A stretch of 5,299 nt of DNA from NCBI GenBank assembly GCA_012799115.1, contig JAAZLY010000031.1, forward strand, positions 1 to 5,299, in the 5' to 3' direction. Position 1 is the first letter of the stretch, and the number at the start of each line of letters is the position of its first letter. Under the pieces are notes generated by a model that had not been told where the DNA came from, did no database searches, and saw only the letters and a program-made list of their open reading frames with translations. Below, in pieces: positions 1 to 4,062 of the stretch. The DNA comes from Bacillota bacterium. Lineage in GTDB: Bacteria; Bacillota; Limnochordia; Darwinibacteriales; Darwinibacteriaceae. The position numbers were made by a program, and so were the translations under genes.

Positions 1-14
1 ATACTTGATATTAT

Positions 15-71
15 TAGAGAAAAAACAGTGGCCACCCCCAACCCCAACCCCCGGCTACTGTTTTTTCTTTA
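15..71. terminator. Bidirectional terminator-like hairpin with C-rich loop
   Basis: Bases 15-33 pair with 53-71 to give a stem of about 19 pairs, including two G-T wobbles (17/69 and 30/56); the core GAAAAAACAGT / ACTGTTTTTTC is perfect. The stem has T6 on the + strand (61-66) and A6 on the other side (20-25), so it has the form of a rho-independent terminator in either direction. It probably ends an upstream gene outside the window. The 19-base loop is almost only C and A (CCCCAACCCCAACCCCC at 36-52), which is unusual for a terminator. Confidence 0.75.
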
Positions 72-86
72 TGTGCCCTCCTTTTG

Positions 87-115
87 TGGACATTGCCTAT
101 GCTGGCGAATACTAT
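87..115 (+). promoter_or_regulatory. Candidate sigma-A promoter for the HTH gene
   Basis: TGGACA (87-92, 5 of 6 to TTGACA) and TACTAT (110-115, 4 of 6 to TATAAT) are separated by exactly 17 bases. Transcription would start near 121-123, leaving a short leader of about 30 bases with a strong ribosome site before the ATG at 153. It lies just after the hairpin at 15-71, as expected for the first gene of a new unit. This is a match by eye to the consensus, without experimental support. Confidence 0.45.
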
Positions 116-139
116 ATGCAAGAAATGAATGTTATGGGT

Positions 140-146
140 GGGAGGG
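140..146 (+). promoter_or_regulatory. Ribosome binding site that fixes the HTH gene start
   Basis: GGGAGGG lies 6 bases before the ATG at 153. The earlier in-frame ATG at 129 has no purine-rich site at a useful distance, and would add eight residues that do not fit the GerE-type domain. The site therefore decides for the 70-residue form. Confidence 0.75.
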
Positions 147-152
147 TGTCCT

Positions 153-365
153 ATGGAAGAAAAAAACCGTTCTCTCCTTACCCCGCGGGAGCGCGAGATC
201 TTGCAGTTAATAGCTCAAGGTCTTTCAAATGGGGAGATTGCTTCGGCTTTGTTCATAAGCCAGCATACGGTGAAAAATCACGTGAGCAACATCTATCGTA
301 AGCTCGGTGAGCATGATCGAACGAAGGTGGCTTTGTTGGCTGTTGGCGAAGAAGGCAGGGAATAA
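153..365 (+). CDS. Stand-alone LuxR/GerE-type HTH transcriptional regulator
   Basis: This 70-residue protein is essentially one NarL/LuxR/GerE-type DNA-binding domain with no receiver or sensor part. Seen in the sequence: LTPREREIL (residues 9-17), the typical start of the domain; the segment GEIASALFIS (27-36) followed by the recognition helix TVKNHVSNIYRKLG (39-52); and a fourth helix with DRTKVALLAV (55-64). Length and layout are like GerE of Bacillus (about 74 residues), while KNHVSNI and DRT also resemble the output domain of DegU. Such domains bind DNA as dimers at inverted repeats. It lies upstream of comFA, the neighbourhood where B. subtilis carries degU, so a role in competence or motility control is a reasonable inference but not shown. 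A candidate promoter (87-115) precedes it and a hairpin (376-422) follows. With no phosphoacceptor domain, its activity would depend on its level or a partner. The specific target is unknown; GerE-like sporulation control is the main alternative. Confidence 0.85.
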   Translation: MEEKNRSLLTPREREILQLIAQGLSNGEIASALFISQHTVKNHVSNIYRKLGEHDRTKVALLAVGEEGRE

Positions 366-367
366 CA

Positions 368-383
368 TTTTCTATATGGAAAA
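368..383. promoter_or_regulatory. Near-perfect 16-base dyad, possible operator
   Basis: TTTTCTATATGGAAAA is an inverted repeat of TTTTC and GAAAA around ATAT, with one non-matching pair (373/378). It begins two bases after the stop codon of the HTH gene and lies about 100 bases before the comFA start. It could be a binding site for a dimeric regulator, possibly the HTH protein encoded just upstream. It overlaps the left arm of the hairpin at 376-422. A-T-rich dyads of this size also occur by chance, so this is tentative. Confidence 0.25.
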
Positions 384-422
384 GGCGGCGCTGGTTTGGA
401 CGTAGAGCGTCGCCTCTTCTAT
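376..422 (+). terminator. GC-rich hairpin between HTH gene and comFA, weak terminator or attenuator
   Basis: AGGCGGCGCT (383-392) pairs with AGCGTCGCCT (406-415) with one G-T wobble. After one A-C mismatch, pairing continues between 376-381 and 417-422. The loop is 13 bases. The right arm runs into CTTCTATT, only a moderate T tract, so termination may be partial. It could separate the HTH gene from the comF genes, or allow some readthrough, which would matter because no good promoter is seen between here and comFA. Confidence 0.5.
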
Positions 423-471
423 TGCAGGGATTGTGTACAGGCTAGAAGAAGATAGTGATTGCCCAGGGTCT

Positions 472-478
472 AGGGAGG
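472..478 (+). promoter_or_regulatory. Ribosome binding site that fixes the comFA start
   Basis: AGGGAGG lies 5 bases before the ATG at 484. The reading frame is open from a GTG at 433, but that codon has only GCAGGGA ending 2 bases before it, too close to work well, and the extra 17 residues (rich in acidic residues and serine) look like leader sequence. The start at 484 is preferred. Confidence 0.75.
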
Positions 479-483
479 ACTCT

Positions 484-2163
484 ATGCAGAAATTACAGAT
501 TTTTGTGTTCAAATTGCCAAATTCGTATCGTCTGGCGTTGTTACGTAATCCCCTACATTTGCTCGATCTTCTTCCGGCGGACCAAGCCCCTAGGGCACTG
601 GCGTTAACACCCCAACTGGCAAGTTCGGATGCCTATTTGGCTTTGAGGCTTTGGGAATCACGCTTCAGAAGCAAAATGGGGCATCTGTGGTGGCAAGTGT
701 TATCCAGGAGGCAACGTAGGAGCTCTATGGATCTATGGGAAATCTCCCGCAGTGATTGTGTGGCTGAGGAGCTCTTCTTCCGTCTGGAGGAGATTGTGGC
801 AGGAAGGATCCTTGCGGAAAGACGAGTTATAAGCATCTTGAGGCAAGAAGGCTTTTGGCCAAGTGACATCAGTAGAGCGCTTGATGTTGCGGTGTCGAGA
901 GAAGCCGTTGTCCAGCTCCCCGGATTTCTGACTGCCCCTTGGGGACAGCGTGTTTGTGCGAGATGTCAAGGAGTAGAGGTGAGGATAGCTCCCTGCCTTC
1001 AGTGTGGGAGGCCAGACTGCCTCTTGTGCCTATCATGCAGTAGCATGGGCGAGCACCGGGCATGTAGCACGTTGTTGGCCCTCCCGAAGGGTGGAAGGGA
1101 CAATCTTCCAAGACAACATAAGACCCATCCCAAGCTGGAATTAGACTACGACCTGACCGTTTCACAGCAGCAGGCAAGTGAAGACCTACTCCACTTTTGG
1201 GATCACGGCCATGGCAAGGCTCTCGTCTGGGCCGCCTGCGGAGCTGGGAAGACAGAAGTGACCTTTGCGCTCATTCAAAGAGCCTTGAGCGAAGGGGACG
1301 ACGTGCTTTTTGCCATTCCTCGTCAGGACATTGTGAGGGAGATGACCGAACGCCTCCATCATGCTTTCCCGGAGGTCGAGATTGCATCTCATTATGGTGG
1401 GCAACCTTGGCATGCCCCTGGTCAGCTCGTGGTGGCAACAACGCATCAGGTCCTTCACTTCTATCAACGTTTCAAACTGGCCATTCTCGATGAAGTCGAT
1501 GCCTTTCCCTACCAAGGGAACGAGGTTTTGCGTTACGGTATGGAGCGTTCTTTACTGCCCGGGGGGAGACTCATTGAGATGACTGCCACACCACATTCGC
1601 GTCGCGAGTACACGAAGGTCATCACGATACCTGCGCGCTATCACGGCCATGCCCTACCCGAACCGGAACTTGTAGTTAGCAAACTGCAATCTTGGAAAAC
1701 GATGCAGACCCAGGACCTACCCTCCGTTCTCTTAGATAGATTAGAGGGCGGGGGAAATCCTTGGCTTATCTTTGCACCAACTATAGAAGCCTGTGAGCGA
1801 CTGAGGAGCCTCTTACGTGAGGCACTAGGAAGGCCCGTGGGACTATGCCACTCTAAAGTGGATAACCGCGGCGCGGTGATCGAAAGACTGCGGGAAGGTA
1901 AGTTAGATATCATAGTCACAACATCTGTTCTTGAACGGGGTGTCAACTTTCCAAGGGTTGGGGTTGTTGTCCTATATGCAGACCATGCTGTCTTTACTGT
2001 GAGTGCCTTAGTGCAAATAGCGGGCCGTGTGGGAAGAAGCCTAGAGGCACCCGGGGGTACGGTACTATTTCTCGCTTCGCGTCTGAGTGTACCGATGAAA
2101 AAAGCTAGAGAGCTCATTAGGGACTTGAACCAACAAGCCCGCGAGAGGGGGCTTATCCAATGA
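484..2163 (+). CDS. comFA: ComFA, competence DNA-uptake ATP-dependent helicase/translocase
   Basis: A superfamily 2 DEAD-box-like ATPase of 559 residues. In naturally competent Firmicutes ComFA acts on the cytoplasmic side of the membrane and uses ATP to help pull single-stranded DNA through the ComEC channel. Motifs in order: a cysteine cluster with CARC (158-161), CLQC (171-174), C179, C182 and C185 followed by SMGEHRAC (187-194), matching the family's zinc-binding region; Walker A AACGAGKT (250-257, Lys256); Walker B DEVD (336-339), the form usual in ComFA; motif III TATPH (367-371); and motif VI QIAGRVGRS (511-519). The two RecA-like lobes are both present and no key motif is lost. The part before the zinc cluster is about 155 residues, roughly 100 longer than in B. 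subtilis ComFA, where the Walker lysine is residue 152 (from memory). The gene ends in a 4-base ATGA overlap with comFC, so translation is probably coupled. No clear promoter is visible just upstream. Confidence 0.93.
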   Translation: MQKLQIFVFKLPNSYRLALLRNPLHLLDLLPADQAPRALALTPQLASSDAYLALRLWESRFRSKMGHLWWQVLSRRQRRSSMDLWEISRSDCVAEELFFRLEEIVAGRILAERRVISILRQEGFWPSDISRALDVAVSREAVVQLPGFLTAPWGQRVCARCQGVEVRIAPCLQCGRPDCLLCLSCSSMGEHRACSTLLALPKGGRDNLPRQHKTHPKLELDYDLTVSQQQASEDLLHFWDHGHGKALVWAACGAGKTEVTFALIQRALSEGDDVLFAIPRQDIVREMTERLHHAFPEVEIASHYGGQPWHAPGQLVVATTHQVLHFYQRFKLAILDEVDAFPYQGNEVLRYGMERSLLPGGRLIEMTATPHSRREYTKVITIPARYHGHALPEPELVVSKLQSWKTMQTQDLPSVLLDRLEGGGNPWLIFAPTIEACERLRSLLREALGRPVGLCHSKVDNRGAVIERLREGKLDIIVTTSVLERGVNFPRVGVVVLYADHAVFTVSALVQIAGRVGRSLEAPGGTVLFLASRLSVPMKKARELIRDLNQQARERGLIQ

Positions 2164-2825
2164 GGATCTTAGGTGCTTGGCTCAAGACTTTAGAAGAACT
2201 TCTGTTGCCACCTGCGGCACCTTGTGGACTGTGTCTGGAGCATCCTAGTGCACCTGTGGGTGCTTGCAGATCGTGTCTTGATTCTCTTGCCATCCAGTGG
2301 GAGAGTTGGAACATTCAGGATCATACCTGTTTTTCACTCTTTCCCTACCAGGGTTTTGGTCGCGAGTTGATACACAAAATGAAGTTTCAACATGGCTATG
2401 AGCAAGCAGTAACCTTAGGCAGAATGCTGGGATTAGCCTGTAGAGAAGAGCCTGAACTTGCCAAGGTAGACGTGCTTATCCCAGTTCCTTTGTCTCCGGG
2501 GCGATTTGAAGAAAGGGGATTTAACCAGGCAGCAGTTCTTGCCGATAATATAAGTAAGGTATGGAAACGGCCTATTTGCGACCACGTTCTGAGAACTCGC
2601 GAGACGGAGAGCCAAAGTGGGCTATCATCAATAGCGAGGAAACGCAATGTATATGGAGCGTTTTCCGTCCTTCCTGGTTTTGATTTTCGCAACAAAAACT
2701 GTTTGATCGTTGATGATGTGATAACGTCAGGCAGTACATTTAGTTCTATCGCACGAACAATCAAAGATTACGGCGGAAGAGCCATGGGTGTGTTTGCCGC
2801 ACGCACTGAGAGATCGAGGGAGTGA
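2160..2825 (+). CDS. comFC: ComFC, phosphoribosyltransferase-fold competence protein
   Basis: A 221-residue member of the ComFC/GntX family (double zinc-ribbon plus phosphoribosyltransferase fold). It is required for efficient transformation where tested, and binds ComFA and single-stranded DNA in Streptococcus. Seen here: an N-terminal zinc ribbon with C22-x2-C25 and C36-x2-C39; VDVLIPVPLSPGRFEERGFNQ (residues 103-123), the family's conserved centre; a short stretch RTRETESQSGLS (145-156) with R160, N163 and GAF (166-168), also typical; and the PRPP-loop motif LIVDDVITSGST (182-193, Asp185/Asp186). The start ATG overlaps the comFA stop and is preceded by GAGAGGGGG (2143-2151) at 8 bases. comFB, which lies between comFA and comFC in B. 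subtilis, is absent, as in many other Firmicutes. Length is normal for the family and the gene looks intact. The catalytic substrate, if any, is not established for this family. Confidence 0.93.
   Translation: MRILGAWLKTLEELLLPPAAPCGLCLEHPSAPVGACRSCLDSLAIQWESWNIQDHTCFSLFPYQGFGRELIHKMKFQHGYEQAVTLGRMLGLACREEPELAKVDVLIPVPLSPGRFEERGFNQAAVLADNISKVWKRPICDHVLRTRETESQSGLSSIARKRNVYGAFSVLPGFDFRNKNCLIVDDVITSGSTFSSIARTIKDYGGRAMGVFAARTERSRE
2816..2822 (+). promoter_or_regulatory. Ribosome binding site that fixes the yvyF start
   Basis: GAGGGAG sits 8 bases before the ATG at 2831. An in-frame GTG at 2822, which overlaps the comFC stop as GTGA, would fall on the last base of this site and so could not use it. 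The ATG is therefore the better start. The site lies at the very end of comFC, which favours coupled translation. Confidence 0.65.
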
Positions 2826-2830
2826 TCAAG

Positions 2831-3247
2831 ATGCTAAAGAATTGTGAAGTATGTCATCGAGTGTTTTCGCATCCTGCGCGTAGCTTATGCCAGCAGTGCT
2901 TTGAAACTGCCCAAATGTCCTTTGAGGCTGTAAAGAAGTACCTGAGAGAAAACCCAGGGGCAACGGTGGCGGAGGTTTCAGAGAAGACGGAGGTACCAGT
3001 CGATCTGATCTATGAATACATCAGTGAGGGTCGCCTTGATGTAGTGCCCCGGGATGCGAGATTGAAGTGTTCTATTTGTGGGACCGACATTAAGGTTGGC
3101 AAGGTCTGCTCTAAATGCCGTGCAGACTTACGTAGCACCATCAGCACCAGTGCACCCGCATGGGAATCTACACCAAGGGGAAATACCAAGGACGCCAATC
3201 GCGTTCATACCCTAGATCATATCAAGAAGCATATCAAGAAGCGCTAA
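2831..3247 (+). CDS. yvyF: YvyF-like flagellar operon zinc protein (TIGR03826-type)
   Basis: A 138-residue cytoplasmic protein of the YvyF type, conserved in flagellar gene clusters of Firmicutes next to flgM; its molecular role is not firmly known. Two zinc-finger-like cysteine sets frame a helical centre: C5-x2-C8 with C20-x2-C23 at the N-terminus and C80-x2-C83 with C93-x2-C96 later. The middle part (residues 44-69, AEVSEKTEVPVDLIYEYISEG) looks like a small helix-turn-helix or MerR-like segment, as in B. subtilis YvyF (139 residues), so nucleic-acid or protein binding is plausible. The tail after residue 100 is Ser/Thr-rich and then basic, ending HIKKHIKKR from a 12-base tandem repeat. The gene follows comFC after 5 bases with a good ribosome site inside the end of comFC, so it is likely co-transcribed with the comF genes. 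A sigma-D-type promoter lies just after its stop. Confidence 0.85.
   Translation: MLKNCEVCHRVFSHPARSLCQQCFETAQMSFEAVKKYLRENPGATVAEVSEKTEVPVDLIYEYISEGRLDVVPRDARLKCSICGTDIKVGKVCSKCRADLRSTISTSAPAWESTPRGNTKDANRVHTLDHIKKHIKKR
3218..3241 (+). repeat. Perfect 12-base tandem duplication at the 3' end of yvyF
   Basis: CATATCAAGAAG occurs twice in direct succession (3218-3229 and 3230-3241). It is in frame and encodes HIKK twice, just before the final Arg and the stop codon. A 12-base unit changes copy number without breaking the frame, so the tail of the protein could vary in length by four residues between strains. It looks like a recent duplication because the two copies are identical at every base. 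Confidence 0.9.
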
Positions 3248-3251
3248 ATCC

Positions 3252-3278
3252 TAAAGTTTGTCTGCAATCTGCCGACAT
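3252..3278 (+). promoter_or_regulatory. Sigma-D/sigma-28 (FliA-type) promoter before flgM
   Basis: TAAA (3252-3255), a spacer of exactly 15 bases, then GCCGACAT (3271-3278). The known sigma-D/sigma-28 consensus is TAAA, about 15 bases, GCCGATAA, so six of eight bases match in the -10 element and four of four in the -35. It sits in the 60-base gap between yvyF and flgM, with the start of transcription expected near 3285. It would place flgM, flgN and flgK under the sigma factor that FlgM inhibits. A second TAAA at 3245-3248 overlaps the yvyF stop but gives a spacer of 22 bases and is not favoured. Confidence 0.8.
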
Positions 3279-3307
3279 ATGAAGTAAGGGAGAAAGGGGT
3301 TTTAACG

Positions 3308-3592
3308 ATGATTATTACTAACAAAGCTGCTGTGCAGCGCGTGGCGCAGATATACCAAGAACAGCGTCAGGCGAATAGAGTGCGAAAGCAATCCGGAAAC
3401 CCTTCTTATAATGATGAGGTCACTTTATCCGCGGAGGGCAAAGAAATGCAGGCCATGTTGCAGAAGCTTCACAATGTGCCTGACATTAGGCCGCGGGCTG
3501 AAGAGATAAAGGTTGCGCTGCAAGACGGTACCTACCAACTCTCCGCAAGGCAGATCGCTCAAGGCATTATTAATGCCCAGAATCGGAGTTAA
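3308..3592 (+). CDS. flgM: FlgM, anti-sigma-28 factor
   Basis: A 94-residue protein with the form and length of Firmicute FlgM. FlgM binds the flagellar sigma factor (FliA/SigD) and holds back late flagellar genes until the hook and basal body are built. The C-terminal part carries the sigma-binding region: VPDIRPRAEEIKVALQDGTY (residues 57-76) followed by a second helix with IAQGII (83-88), close to the family pattern R-x-E-x-V-x2-L-K-x2-I-x2-G-x-Y. The first half is polar and low in hydrophobic residues, apart from DEVTLS (36-41), as expected for the largely disordered N-terminus. AGAAAGGGG (3291-3299) lies 8 bases before the ATG. A sigma-28-type promoter precedes the gene, which gives a likely autoregulatory loop. 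flgN follows after 5 bases. The family assignment rests on both motif and position. Confidence 0.92.
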   Translation: MIITNKAAVQRVAQIYQEQRQANRVRKQSGNPSYNDEVTLSAEGKEMQAMLQKLHNVPDIRPRAEEIKVALQDGTYQLSARQIAQGIINAQNRS

Positions 3593-3597
3593 GTACC

Positions 3598-4056
3598 ATG
3601 ACTGTATGGGATGATTTTCTTGCGGTTCTCAAGAAGGAAAACGACATTCTGCGGGAACTGGTGGACCTGAGTGTTGAAAAGCAAAAGCACATCAACAACG
3701 CTCAGGAAGTATCTCGTGTAGCAGGCGAAGAGCAAAAGAACGTGAAGCTTCTGGAGGCCATCGACAAAGAACGGGCTGAACTGTTCGATGTCCTTTCTTT
3801 AGGTAAGTCACTCGAGGACTGGCTTGCGTCACTTGATAGTGAGCGACAGGACGAGGTGGCTCCGTTACTTCTTGATCTTACGGAAAGCCTGGGTCGATTG
3901 CAGTCTCTAAATGATCTAAATCAGGAGCTTCTAGCCCAATCCCTAAGTTATGTTCACTTTTCATTGAATCTGCTGATGGGTGACGATACCTCTCCGACCT
4001 ATGCACGTCCAGGAGGAAGTACAGCGGGCAAATCCATTTTTGACCGAAAGGTGTAG
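3598..4056 (+). CDS. flgN: FlgN, export chaperone for hook-associated proteins FlgK/FlgL
   Basis: A 152-residue, mostly helical, acidic protein of the FlgN family (called YvyG in B. subtilis). FlgN keeps FlgK and FlgL unfolded and delivers them to the flagellar type III export gate. Long charged helices likely to form coiled coils cover residues 5-63 and 70-100. The family hallmark is the stretch SLNDLNQELLAQSLSYVHFS (103-122), with its N-x2-N-x2-L pattern and following hydrophobic helix through LLM (125-127). The tail has a Tyr-Gly type linker (TYARPGG, 134-140) and ends SIFDRKV, also common in Firmicute FlgN. GGAG (3585-3588), inside the end of flgM, lies 9 bases before the ATG. It stands directly before its expected client flgK, with a 6-base gap. 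Sequence conservation in this family is low, so position and helix pattern carry much of the call. Confidence 0.88.
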   Translation: MTVWDDFLAVLKKENDILRELVDLSVEKQKHINNAQEVSRVAGEEQKNVKLLEAIDKERAELFDVLSLGKSLEDWLASLDSERQDEVAPLLLDLTESLGRLQSLNDLNQELLAQSLSYVHFSLNLLMGDDTSPTYARPGGSTAGKSIFDRKV

Positions 4057-4062
4057 TTGACT

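Noticed and set aside
5..301. Open + frame of 98 codons crossing the hairpin at 15-71 and the HTH gene
   Set aside because: Its product is low-complexity (proline/threonine run from the C-rich loop) and it overlaps the well supported HTH gene in another frame. It has no ribosome site.
431..458. Possible promoter TTGTGT / TAGTGA before comFA
   Set aside because: The -10 element matches the consensus at only two of six positions, which is not enough to call a promoter.
433..483. GTG at 433 as the comFA start
   Set aside because: The nearest purine run is only 2 bases before it, while ATG 484 has AGGGAGG at 5 bases. The 17 extra residues show no family resemblance.
1641..2117. Long - strand open frame inside comFA (158 codons)
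   Set aside because: It is a shadow of comFA, which has all helicase motifs on the + strand. The product shows no recognisable motif and there is no ribosome site or promoter.
2822..2830. GTG at 2822 as the yvyF start (GTGA overlap with comFC)
   Set aside because: The GAGGGAG site overlaps this codon and instead suits ATG 2831 at 8 bases. Family members begin just before the first CxxC, as the ATG form does.
3326..3338. Small inverted repeat GCTGC-TGT-GCAGC near the flgM start
   Set aside because: Five base pairs with a three-base loop inside codons 7-11. It is likely a chance result of Ala/Val/Gln codon choice and too short to claim regulation.
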